The position numbers and the translations under genes were made by a program. From Comamonadaceae bacterium (lineage in GTDB: Bacteria; Pseudomonadota; Gammaproteobacteria; Burkholderiales; Burkholderiaceae_C), in assembly GCA_947460165.1 (NCBI GenBank), contig CANHKH010000041.1:1-14189 (forward strand): a DNA stretch of 14,189 nucleotides. Reading direction: 5' to 3'. Shown one piece after another: positions 6,339-12,582 of the stretch; position 1 is the stretch's first letter; the number at the start of each line of letters is the position of its first letter. The notes below the pieces were generated by a model. It saw nothing but the letters and a program-made list of their open reading frames with translations, was not told where the DNA came from and did not search any database.

Positions 6339-6390
6339 CTGCCAGTTTTGTGAGAGACCCAACCTCGGGTCACCTATTCAGGAGCTAAAC

Positions 6391-6642
6391 ATGGGTTCGT
6401 TTTCTATTTGGCACTGGCTGATCGTGCTGTTGATTGTGGTGATGGTGTTTGGCACCAAAAAGCTCAGGGGCATGGGCTCAGACCTGGGCAGTGCGGTCAA
6501 GGGCTTCAAGGACGGCGTCAAAGACGGCAATGCGCCACCGGCTGAAGAGCCCGCCGCCCCAGCGTCGGCCCAGGTGGCCAACCAAGCCGCCGTTCAGCCC
6601 GACAAAAACACCATTGACGTGCAGGCACGCGCCAAGTCTTGA
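6391..6642 (+). CDS. tatA: Sec-independent translocase protein TatA
   Basis: This encodes 83 residues. TatA oligomerises in the inner membrane to form the passage for folded twin-arginine proteins. The protein starts MGSFSIWHW, has one membrane helix (about 5-19), then the hinge with the essential F20-G21 and TKKL, and an amphipathic helix through GSDLGSAVKGFKDG (29-42). The tail (45-83) is Pro/Ala/Gln-rich and variable, as is usual. The start at 6391 is fixed by the motif and by AGGAG eight bases upstream; the frame stays open further upstream without homology. GSDLG and the lack of a long acidic tail separate it from TatB. Confidence 0.96.
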   Translation: MGSFSIWHWLIVLLIVVMVFGTKKLRGMGSDLGSAVKGFKDGVKDGNAPPAEEPAAPASAQVANQAAVQPDKNTIDVQARAKS

Positions 6643-6648
6643 TGATGT

Positions 6649-6671
6649 CAGGGATGCGCTGCCCATCCTTG
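6649..6671 (+). other. Hairpin between tatA and tatB
   Basis: CAGGGATG (6649-6656) pairs with CATCCTTG (6664-6671) through 8 bp including one G-U, with a 7-base loop, seven bases after the tatA stop. No T tract follows. Such a stem could protect the tatA transcript end and raise TatA over TatB, as the complex requires; that role is inferred. Confidence 0.35.
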
Positions 6672-6684
6672 GCCTGCGATTGAC

Positions 6685-7164
6685 ATGATCGACCTCGGCA
6701 TCTCCAAAATAGCGCTGATAGGCGCTATCGCTCTGATCGTGATCGGCCCTGATAAATTGCCCCGTGTGGCCCGCACTTTTGGGGCCCTGCTGGGCAAGGC
6801 CAGGCGCTATGTGGCCGATGTCAAGGACGAGGTCAATCGGACCATGGACCTCGAAGAGCTCAAGAAAATGAGGGACACCGTCGAATCTGCGGCCCGCGAT
6901 GTCGAAACCTCTGTGCAGACCACGGCCAGTGACTTGGAAAGCTCTTGGGGAGAAGCGACTTCCTCGTTGACCTCCGACAGCAACTCGGGTTATGTGCCTT
7001 CCATGTCCACCTTTCCCGAGTACAAACACCCTGGAAAAAAGTGGCGCGTCAAGCAGGGCGCCATGCCGCAGTGGTACAAGTCGCGCTCGGGTGTGCGCAC
7101 CAAAGCCTTGTCAGGTGCCGCGCGTGTGGCGCGTTACCGGCCCAAGCCCAGCCCGCATGCCTGA
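6685..7164 (+). CDS. tatB: Sec-independent translocase protein TatB
   Basis: This encodes 159 residues. TatB pairs with TatC in the receptor that recognises twin-arginine signals. The N-terminal membrane helix (about 4-20) is followed by the Gly-Pro hinge G21-P22 in VIGPDKLPRVART, then a long amphipathic and charged helix (about 30-75) with YVADVKDEVNRTMDLEELKKM. The remainder is polar, ending with a basic Arg/Lys/Pro tail. Residue 8 is Lys, where the E. coli protein has Glu. The ATG at 6685 gives the expected N-terminus. It lies between tatA and tatC, which supports TatB over a second TatA. Confidence 0.95.
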   Translation: MIDLGISKIALIGAIALIVIGPDKLPRVARTFGALLGKARRYVADVKDEVNRTMDLEELKKMRDTVESAARDVETSVQTTASDLESSWGEATSSLTSDSNSGYVPSMSTFPEYKHPGKKWRVKQGAMPQWYKSRSGVRTKALSGAARVARYRPKPSPHA

Positions 7165-7178
7165 AGTCCGGGCTTTTT
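7150..7178 (+). terminator. Short hairpin with T5 at the tatB/tatC junction
   Basis: AGCCCG (7150-7155) is inverted at 7169-7174 (CGGGCT), and the final T begins a run of five (7174-7178). The loop is 13 bases, and an alternative 6-bp pairing uses AAGCCC (7144-7149). It spans the tatB stop. It is too weak to be called an effective terminator and tatC depends on read-through; it may modulate the TatB/TatC ratio. Confidence 0.25.
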
Positions 7179-7212
7179 GCTCACAGCCCCTGAACCGCAG
7201 AATTTCACCCCC

Positions 7213-8010
7213 ATGAGCGATCCGCAGAACCCCAAGCCAGACGAGCTGGCCGGCACCGAACAGCCTTTTGTGCAGCACCTCAAGGAGTTGCGCGATCGGC
7301 TGCTCAAGGCCGTCTTGGCCATAGGTGTGATGGCGGGTGTGCTCGCGCTCTTCCCTGGCCCCAGCGCGCTCTACGACCTGATGGCCGCACCCTTGGTGGC
7401 CACTTTGCCGCCTGGCGCCACCTTGATTGCCACCAACGTGGTGTCGCCCTTTGTGGTGCCCATCAAAATTTTGTTCATGGCCGCCTTCATGCTGGCCTTG
7501 CCCGTGGTGCTTTACCAAGTATGGGCTTTTGTCGCGCCCGGTCTTTACTCGCATGAGAAAAAACTGGTGCTCCCGCTGGTGGTCTCCAGCACCTTGCTGT
7601 TTTTCATGGGCGTGGCGTTTTCGTACTTCCTGGTCTTTGGCCAGGTGTTCAAGTTCATCCAAAGCTTTGCGCCCAAGTCCATCACCGCTGCCCCTGACAT
7701 TGAGGCCTACCTCAGCTTTGTGCTGGGCATGTTCCTGGCCTTTGGCTTGGCCTTTGAAGTGCCGGTGGCCGTGGTCTTGTTGGTGCGCATGGGCGTTTTG
7801 ACGGTGGCCCAGCTGCGCGAGTGGCGTGGCTACTTTTGGGTGATCGCTGCCGTGGGCACCGCCCTGGTCACGCCGCCTGACGCCGGCTCCATGTTGATGT
7901 TGTTGGCCGTGGTGGGCAGTTTGTACGAGGTGGGCATCATTGCAGCCAGCCTTTTTCTCTCGCAAACCAAGGCTCCCAACAAAGACAGCGATGAGGCTGC
8001 CAAGCCCTGA
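7213..8010 (+). CDS. tatC: Sec-independent translocase protein TatC
   Basis: This encodes a 265-residue six-helix inner-membrane protein, the core receptor of the Tat system. Signatures are QPFVQHLKELRDRLL (17-31), where the cytoplasmic HLxELR motif contacts the signal peptide; VLYQVWAFVAPGLYSHEKK (99-117); FEVP with E182; and VTPPDAGS (219-226) with D223. Membrane segments are near 33-48, 82-104, 121-145, 167-192, 205-218 and 227-249. ATG 7213 is preferred; a TTG 36 bases upstream would add 12 residues without homology. Neither start has a strong ribosome binding site. It converges with the downstream protease gene across 28 bases with no obvious terminator. Confidence 0.96.
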   Translation: MSDPQNPKPDELAGTEQPFVQHLKELRDRLLKAVLAIGVMAGVLALFPGPSALYDLMAAPLVATLPPGATLIATNVVSPFVVPIKILFMAAFMLALPVVLYQVWAFVAPGLYSHEKKLVLPLVVSSTLLFFMGVAFSYFLVFGQVFKFIQSFAPKSITAAPDIEAYLSFVLGMFLAFGLAFEVPVAVVLLVRMGVLTVAQLREWRGYFWVIAAVGTALVTPPDAGSMLMLLAVVGSLYEVGIIAASLFLSQTKAPNKDSDEAAKP

Positions 8011-8038
8011 AATTGGTCAGCCTGTCCTGAAACTGCGG

Positions 8039-9178
8039 TCAGCGCTGCCGTTTGGCCTGTTGGCGCTTGCCCGGTGTCACCTGTATTTCCATGCTGCCTT
8101 CGCGCCGCTCCACCCCCAGCTTGGAGGCCGTGCCAGGTTGCAAAGCGGCCACCGCGCTGAGTAACTCGGTGACATTTTTCACAGGCTGACCGGCCACCGA
8201 GACGATCACGTCGCCAGGGCGCACGCCCGCTTGGGCGGCCGGGCCGTTTTGCAGCACGCCGGTGATGATGACGCCGGTCTTGCTGCGCACCTTGAAGGTC
8301 TCGGCCAACTCCGCATTGAGCTCTTGCGGCTCCACCCCTATCCAGCCCCGAACCACCTGGCCATCGCGCACGATGGAGTCGAGCACCTGCCGGGCGGTGG
8401 ACACGGGAATGGCAAAACCAATGCCCATGGAGCCGCCAGAGCGTGAATAAATGGCGGTGTTGATGCCCAGCAGACGGCCTTGCGTGTCGACCAGCGCGCC
8501 GCCAGAGTTGCCTGGGTTGATGGCGGCATCGGTCTGGATGAAATTTTCAAACACGTTGATGCCCAACTGGTTGCGGCCCAGCGCTGAGATGATGCCGCTG
8601 GTCACCGTTTGACCCACGCCAAACGGGTTGCCAATGGCCAGCACCTGGTCGCCGATCTCCAGGTCATCGGAGTTGCCCAGCACCACCACGGGCAGGCGGT
8701 CGAGTTCAATTTTGAGCACGGCCAAATCAGTTTCCGGGTCCACCCCCACCACCCGAGCTCTCGCTTTGCGCTGGTCGTTGAGGCTGACCTCGATGTTGTC
8801 AGCGCCCTCAATCACATGGTGGTTGGTCAGGATGTAGCCGCTGGGGCTGACGATGACCCCGCTGCCCAGGCCGGTCTGGGGCTCACCTTCGGGCTGGTCA
8901 CCAAAGAAAAAGCGGAACCACGGGTCCTGTGCCTGGGGGCTGCGGTTTGTTTTGCTGGCGGTGATGCTGACCACCGCCCCAGACGCGGCCTTGGCGGCCG
9001 CGCTGAAGCTGCCAGGCGCTGCCAGCTTGACCGCGCCGCTGGCTGGCGCCTCGATCACGGACACACCGCCTGCGGGGGGACGCCGGTTCAGCCAGTCTGG
9101 TTTGAGCGTGGCCACCACAAAATAAGCGGCCAGCAAGACGGTGACAGATTGAGAAAAAAGCAACCAAATTTTGCGCAT
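8039..9178 (-). CDS. Membrane-anchored S1C serine protease, one PDZ domain (DegS/DegQ-like)
   Basis: This encodes 379 residues. HtrA-family proteases act in the periplasm in protein quality control or envelope-stress signalling. Order: an uncleaved-looking N-terminal membrane anchor (about 4-23), a low-complexity linker with a Gly/Pro/Ala-rich part, a trypsin-like domain (about 100-265) with the triad H121 (LTNHHVIEG), D151 (PETDLAVLKI) and S225 (NPGNSGGAL), and one PDZ domain (about 275-365) with the VRGWIGV and PGDVIVSVAG segments. One PDZ plus an anchor is the DegS/AlgW architecture, but names in this lineage vary, so no symbol is given. Start M at 9178 begins the anchor MRKIWLLF; the frame is open 135 bases further upstream. 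The C-terminus is a basic tail (KRQQAKRQR). Confidence 0.92.
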   Translation of the reverse strand: MRKIWLLFSQSVTVLLAAYFVVATLKPDWLNRRPPAGGVSVIEAPASGAVKLAAPGSFSAAAKAASGAVVSITASKTNRSPQAQDPWFRFFFGDQPEGEPQTGLGSGVIVSPSGYILTNHHVIEGADNIEVSLNDQRKARARVVGVDPETDLAVLKIELDRLPVVVLGNSDDLEIGDQVLAIGNPFGVGQTVTSGIISALGRNQLGINVFENFIQTDAAINPGNSGGALVDTQGRLLGINTAIYSRSGGSMGIGFAIPVSTARQVLDSIVRDGQVVRGWIGVEPQELNAELAETFKVRSKTGVIITGVLQNGPAAQAGVRPGDVIVSVAGQPVKNVTELLSAVAALQPGTASKLGVERREGSMEIQVTPGKRQQAKRQR

Positions 9179-9276
9179 GGGGTCTGTATCAGGGCACAAC
9201 GCGCCGCATCCAAGGACTGGAAAAGCTTTCATTTTCACCGCAAATCCCGCCCACGCTCGGGAGACATAATTCGCTG
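9179..9276. promoter_or_regulatory. Divergent intergenic region, protease / NIF3 gene
   Basis: These 98 bases separate two divergent starts and should hold both promoters. On the plus strand, CATAAT (9265-9270) matches five of six bases of the -10 consensus but has no matching -35. A transcript from it would begin at about the NIF3 ATG. On the minus strand no convincing promoter or Shine-Dalgarno sequence is visible before the protease start. Confidence 0.35.
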
Positions 9277-10131
9277 ATGTCTGACCTCTATTCCCCCTTG
9301 AGTCTGGCGCCAAGCGCTGACAGTCCAGCCCTTGAGCGTGCGTCAGCCGAGGCCGTCCACAGCGTGGATCGGCAAGCGCTGCTGGCCCACTTCGACCGCT
9401 TGCTGCAGCCCGAGCGCTTCAAGGACTACGGCCCCAACGGGCTGCAGGTCGAGGGCCGGCCCGTGGTCAGGCGCATCGTCTCTGGGGTCACCGCCAGCTT
9501 GGCCCTGATTGAGGCGGCCGTGGCCTGCGAGGCCGACGCGGTGTTTGTGCACCATGGCCTGTTTTGGCGTGGCCAAGACGGGCGCGTCACCGGCTGGATG
9601 AAGCAGCGCCTGGCCTTGCTGCTCAAGCACGAGATCAATTTGTTCGCTTATCACCTGCCGCTCGACGCGCACCCCCTGCTGGGCAACAACGCCCAGCTGG
9701 GTCTGCGCCTGGGTTTGCAGGCCTATGACGGGCTGGCCGGGCGCTTTGGCGACCAAGCCCTGGGCTGGCTGGGTCAGCGCGTGGGGGCAGCAGACTTTGC
9801 CAGTCCTGCAGAGTTGGCGCAACACACTGAGCGTGCGCTGGGTCGCCCCGTGACCCTGGTGACCGGCCGCGACGGGCCTGTAGAGCGCATTGCCTGGTGC
9901 ACAGGCGGCGCGCAAGGCCACTTTGAGGCGGCCATCGCCGCCGGGGCTCAGGCCTTCATCACCGGTGAAATCTCAGAGCCGCAGGCGCATTACGCCCGTG
10001 AAATGGGGGTCAGCTTCATGGCCTGCGGTCACCATGCCTCGGAGCGCTATGGCGCGCCTGCTGCAGCCGGTCATGTGGCTGAGCAGTTGGGCCTTTTTCA
10101 CCAGTTCATTGACATCGACAATCCCGCATGA
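9277..10131 (+). CDS. NIF3 / YbgI-family dinuclear metal-centre protein
   Basis: This encodes 284 residues. NIF3 proteins form hexameric toroids with two metal ions per subunit; the physiological role is unsettled, and the name GTP cyclohydrolase 1 type 2 comes from database lineage. The match to E. coli YbgI is clear: DYGPNGLQVEG (50-60), VHHGLFW (H92, H93), AYHLPLDAH (125-132, with D130), CTGGAQGHF (208-216), FITGEISE and GHHASERYG (H252, E256), all consistent with the metal ligands. Against YbgI the N-terminus has about 29 extra residues without homology, so translation may really begin at GTG 9364 (residue 30). The stop overlaps the pdxA ATG by four bases. Confidence 0.93.
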   Translation: MSDLYSPLSLAPSADSPALERASAEAVHSVDRQALLAHFDRLLQPERFKDYGPNGLQVEGRPVVRRIVSGVTASLALIEAAVACEADAVFVHHGLFWRGQDGRVTGWMKQRLALLLKHEINLFAYHLPLDAHPLLGNNAQLGLRLGLQAYDGLAGRFGDQALGWLGQRVGAADFASPAELAQHTERALGRPVTLVTGRDGPVERIAWCTGGAQGHFEAAIAAGAQAFITGEISEPQAHYAREMGVSFMACGHHASERYGAPAAAGHVAEQLGLFHQFIDIDNPA

Positions 10132-11189
10132 AGCCCTTGGTCATCAGCATGGGCGATGCCGCAGGCATAGGCCCGGAGATCATCCTCAAGGCCCTGAACG
10201 CCTGGCCGGCAGACTTGGGCGCCTGCGTGGTCATGGGCGATGTGGCTGCCATGCGGCGCGCCAAGTCTTTGCCGGGTTTGGCCCAGCTGCCCTTGGCGCT
10301 GGCCGAATTGCATAGCCTGGACGATGCCGCCGCCTTGCCGCCGGCTTGTGTGGGCGTCTTGCAGGCCTGCACGCCCCTGGCCTTGCCGGCCTTTGGCCAC
10401 ATCAGCGCAGCTGCGGGTCTGGCGGCGGCGCAGTCCATCGTGGCCGGGGCGCAGGTGGTGCTGGCGGGACAGGCCGCGGCCCTGGTGACAGCGCCCATTC
10501 ACAAAGAGGCCTTGGCAGCGGCAGGTCTGCCTTGGTCGCAGTTTCCCGGGCACACCGAACTCTTGCAGGCCGAGGCGGCCAGATTTGCAGGCCTGACCGT
10601 GGCCGACATGCCGGTCCGCATGATGCTGGCCAACCCCGAGTTGCGCACGGTGCTGGTCAGCATCCACTTGTCATTGCGTCAGGCACTGGACCAAGTGACG
10701 GTGCTCAGGGTTTTGGAGACCTTGCGCATCACCCACGCCAGCCTGAGTGTGGCTTTGGGTCGGCCACCCCGCATGGCGGTGGCTGGGCTCAACCCCCATG
10801 CGGGCGAGGGGGGCTTGTTTGGCCGAGAAGAGCTGGAGCTCATCGGGCCGGCCATTGAAGCGGCGCAGGCCCAGGGCATGCTGGCCAGCGGCCCTTATGC
10901 GCCAGACACCATCTTCATGCGCGCCCGCGCAGAGGCGGGGCAGCCTGGGGGCTTTGATGTGGTCATTGCCATGTACCACGACCAGGGGCTGATTCCCGTG
11001 AAGTACCTGGGGCTGGAACACGGGGTCAATGTCACCCTGGGCCTGCCCCTGCTGCGCACCAGCCCTGACCACGGTACCGCCTTTGACCTGGCGGGCACGG
11101 GCCGTGCCGATGCCTCCAGCCTGCTGGCCGCCATGCATTTGGCCCGCCAGTGGAGCGTCCGCGCGCTCAGCCCTGGCGCTGTGCTTTGA
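10128..11189 (+). CDS. pdxA: 4-hydroxythreonine-4-phosphate dehydrogenase family (PdxA)
   Basis: This encodes 353 residues. PdxA oxidises 4-phosphohydroxythreonine with NAD+ in the DXP-dependent vitamin B6 pathway. Metal ligands expected from the E. coli enzyme are present: H180 in VSIHLSL, H224 in LNPHAGEGG and H284 in AMYHDQG, with substrate-binding H142-T143 in PGHTELL. VTAPIHKEAL and NVTLGLPLLRTSPDHGTA are also diagnostic. The N-terminal motif reads GDAAGIGPE where GDPAGIGPE is usual. The gene is not next to surA/ksgA, the common location, so a PdxA paralogue acting on a related substrate is possible. It is coupled to the NIF3 gene by ATGA; its last 23 bases overlap the 3' end of mscL. 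Confidence 0.88.
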   Translation: MKPLVISMGDAAGIGPEIILKALNAWPADLGACVVMGDVAAMRRAKSLPGLAQLPLALAELHSLDDAAALPPACVGVLQACTPLALPAFGHISAAAGLAAAQSIVAGAQVVLAGQAAALVTAPIHKEALAAAGLPWSQFPGHTELLQAEAARFAGLTVADMPVRMMLANPELRTVLVSIHLSLRQALDQVTVLRVLETLRITHASLSVALGRPPRMAVAGLNPHAGEGGLFGREELELIGPAIEAAQAQGMLASGPYAPDTIFMRARAEAGQPGGFDVVIAMYHDQGLIPVKYLGLEHGVNVTLGLPLLRTSPDHGTAFDLAGTGRADASSLLAAMHLARQWSVRALSPGAVL

Positions 11190-11610
11190 GCTGATCGCGA
11201 ATTTCTCTGAGCAAGACCACGTCTTGGGCCTCGGCAGGGGCGGCGGGCGGCACAGGGGCGGGTTCTTGGCGCTTGAGCCGATTGATCTGCCTGACCATCA
11301 TGAAAATCACAAAGGCCAAGATCAAGAAGTTCACGCTGACGGTGATGAACTGCCCATAGGCGAAGACCGGCACGCCCGCCTTTTTCAAGGCCTCCAGCGT
11401 GCTGGCCGTGCCTGGCGGAATGCTACCCAGCACCACAAACAGGTTGGAGAAATCGATTTTCCCTATGGCTGCTGCCACCAAAGGCATGATCAGGTCGCCC
11501 ACCATGGAGTCGACCAAGCGCGCAAAAGCCGCGCCTATGATCACGCCAATGGCCAGGTCAATCACATTGCCTTTGAGGGCAAATTCTTTGAATTCACTGG
11601 AGATGCTCAT
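11167..11610 (-). CDS. mscL: Large-conductance mechanosensitive channel
   Basis: This encodes 147 residues. MscL is a pentameric inner-membrane pore that opens under membrane tension to release solutes on hypo-osmotic shock. The N-terminal amphipathic helix and TM1 are clear: SEFKEFALKGNVIDLAIGV, IIGAAFARLVDSMVGDLIMPL. KIDFSNL is the loop start, TM2 lies about 77-99 (FITVSVNFLILAFVIFMMV), and the cytoplasmic helix has DVVLLREIRDQL, as in the family. A Pro/Ala-rich linker joins TM2 to it. The start at 11610 is preferred because AGGA lies eight bases upstream and MSISSEFKEF matches the family; an upstream in-frame start adds eight residues. It converges on and overlaps pdxA. Confidence 0.96.
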   Translation of the reverse strand: MSISSEFKEFALKGNVIDLAIGVIIGAAFARLVDSMVGDLIMPLVAAAIGKIDFSNLFVVLGSIPPGTASTLEALKKAGVPVFAYGQFITVSVNFLILAFVIFMMVRQINRLKRQEPAPVPPAAPAEAQDVVLLREIRDQLKAQRQG

Positions 11611-11673
11611 GGTTTTATTCCTATTGAAAGTCATGGATGAAAAACGCAGGAGCTGCAGGATACGCCTAAAAAT

Positions 11674-11691
11674 AGTTAATAAATATTAACT
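11674..11691. promoter_or_regulatory. 18-base AT-rich palindrome upstream of mscL
   Basis: AGTTAATA (11674-11681) and TATTAACT (11684-11691) are perfect 8-base inverted arms around AA, in a locally AT-rich stretch inside a GC-rich region. It is 63 bases upstream of mscL and 189 bases upstream of petA. It could be a dimeric regulator site or part of the mscL promoter; no regulator can be named. The rest of the 270-base gap (11611-11880) shows only the candidate petA promoter. Confidence 0.45.
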
Positions 11692-11801
11692 TTATCGGGT
11701 GTGCGTGTGGTCTGACTAAGAAGCAAGCGCTTTGCCCACGTCTGCAAGCAGCAGGAGGAGGTGGGCGCCTGTGCCAGCCTTTCAGGGCCTTGGAGGGGCC
11801 T

Positions 11802-11840
11802 GGATGCAGCTTGACAGCCTCCGCTACAATAACGGGTTAT
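11802..11840 (+). promoter_or_regulatory. Candidate petABC promoter
   Basis: TTGACA (11811-11816) is a perfect -35 hexamer, but the best -10, TACAAT (11825-11830), is only eight bases downstream. Either TTGACA works with the poor GGTTAT (11835-11840, spacing 18), or TACAAT works with a degenerate -35 (GGATGC, 11802-11807, spacing 17). A short inverted repeat, ATAAC-GG-GTTAT (11829-11840), overlaps the site. Position, 41 to 51 bases before the petA ATG, favours a real promoter; its exact layout is open. Confidence 0.5.
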
Positions 11841-11880
11841 CCCCGATGACCTTATTTGAGTGAGTTTTTCAAGGATCTTC

Positions 11881-12516
11881 ATGTCTCAAGCCAGCAGCAC
11901 ACCCAGTGCGGCCTCCGTGTCTTCGGTGCCCGCAGACCCCTCTAAAAGAAACTGGATCCTGACCACCGCTGCCGTGGGCGGTGCAGGTGCCGCCGCCGTG
12001 GCCGTGCCTTTCATCAGCTCCTTCCAGCCTTCCGAGCGGGCCAAGGCTGCAGGCGCTGCGGTCGAGGTCGATATTTCGGCCCTCAAGCCAGGTGAAAAAG
12101 TCACCGTGGAATGGCGTGGCAAGCCAGTGTGGATTGTCAGGCGCACGCCCGAACAGCTCGAAGGTCTCAAAAAGACCGAATCGCAATTGGCCGACCCCAA
12201 GTCCGAGCGCAAGCCCAACGAGTTGACCCCTGCTTACGCCCGCAACACGCACCGCTCCATCAAGCCCGAAGTGCTGGTGGCCGTGGGCATTTGCTCGCAC
12301 CTGGGATGCTCGCCCATCGACAAGCTGCAGGCCGGCGCGCAGCCTTCTTTGCCTGACGACTGGCAAGGCGGCTTTTTGTGCCCCTGCCACGGCTCCACCT
12401 TTGACGTGGCGGGCCGCGTGTTCAAAAACAAACCCGCGCCAGACAATTTGGAAGTGCCGCCGCACATGTACCTCTCAGACACGCGGCTGCTGATCGGCGA
12501 AGACAAAAAAGCTTGA
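11881..12516 (+). CDS. petA: Ubiquinol-cytochrome c reductase, Rieske iron-sulfur subunit
   Basis: This encodes 211 residues. The Rieske protein takes the first electron from quinol at the Qo site of cytochrome bc1 and passes it to cytochrome c1. The 2Fe-2S ligands are in CSHLGC (138-143: C138, H140) and CPCHGS (167-172: C167, H170), with C143 and C169 forming the disulfide. The N-terminus has SKRNWIL (21-27) followed by a hydrophobic segment (24-47), the form of a Tat-dependent, uncleaved signal anchor, but with Lys-Arg in place of Arg-Arg. The flexible hinge region is SERAKAAGAAVEVDI (51-65). The start at 11881 has AAGGA five bases upstream. It is the first gene of petABC. Confidence 0.96.
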   Translation: MSQASSTPSAASVSSVPADPSKRNWILTTAAVGGAGAAAVAVPFISSFQPSERAKAAGAAVEVDISALKPGEKVTVEWRGKPVWIVRRTPEQLEGLKKTESQLADPKSERKPNELTPAYARNTHRSIKPEVLVAVGICSHLGCSPIDKLQAGAQPSLPDDWQGGFLCPCHGSTFDVAGRVFKNKPAPDNLEVPPHMYLSDTRLLIGEDKKA

Positions 12517-12525
12517 GGCTCGTCT

Positions 12526-12560
12526 GAACCGCACTTTGGCTATGGTGCTGCGGGCGGTTC
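12526..12560 (+). other. Inverted repeat between petA and petB
   Basis: GAACCGC (12526-12532) and GCGGTTC (12554-12560) form a perfect 7-bp stem with a 21-base loop in the 66-base gap. No T run follows. The petB ribosome binding site (AGGAA, 12572-12576) lies just downstream. A role in transcript stability or subunit balance is possible but only inferred. Confidence 0.35.
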
Positions 12561-12582
12561 GTCCATAGATTAGGAAACTCAA

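Noticed and set aside
7111..7965. A 284-codon minus-strand open frame antisense to tatC
   Set aside because: Its His/Gln/Gly-rich translation without motifs is a shadow of tatC.
8011..8038. Bidirectional terminator between tatC and the protease gene
   Set aside because: The 28-base gap has no clear inverted repeat or T/A tract.
9179..9313. N-terminal extension of the serine protease
   Set aside because: The 45 extra residues overlap the start of the divergent NIF3 gene and precede the membrane anchor, where homologues begin. A start at 9232 cannot be fully excluded.
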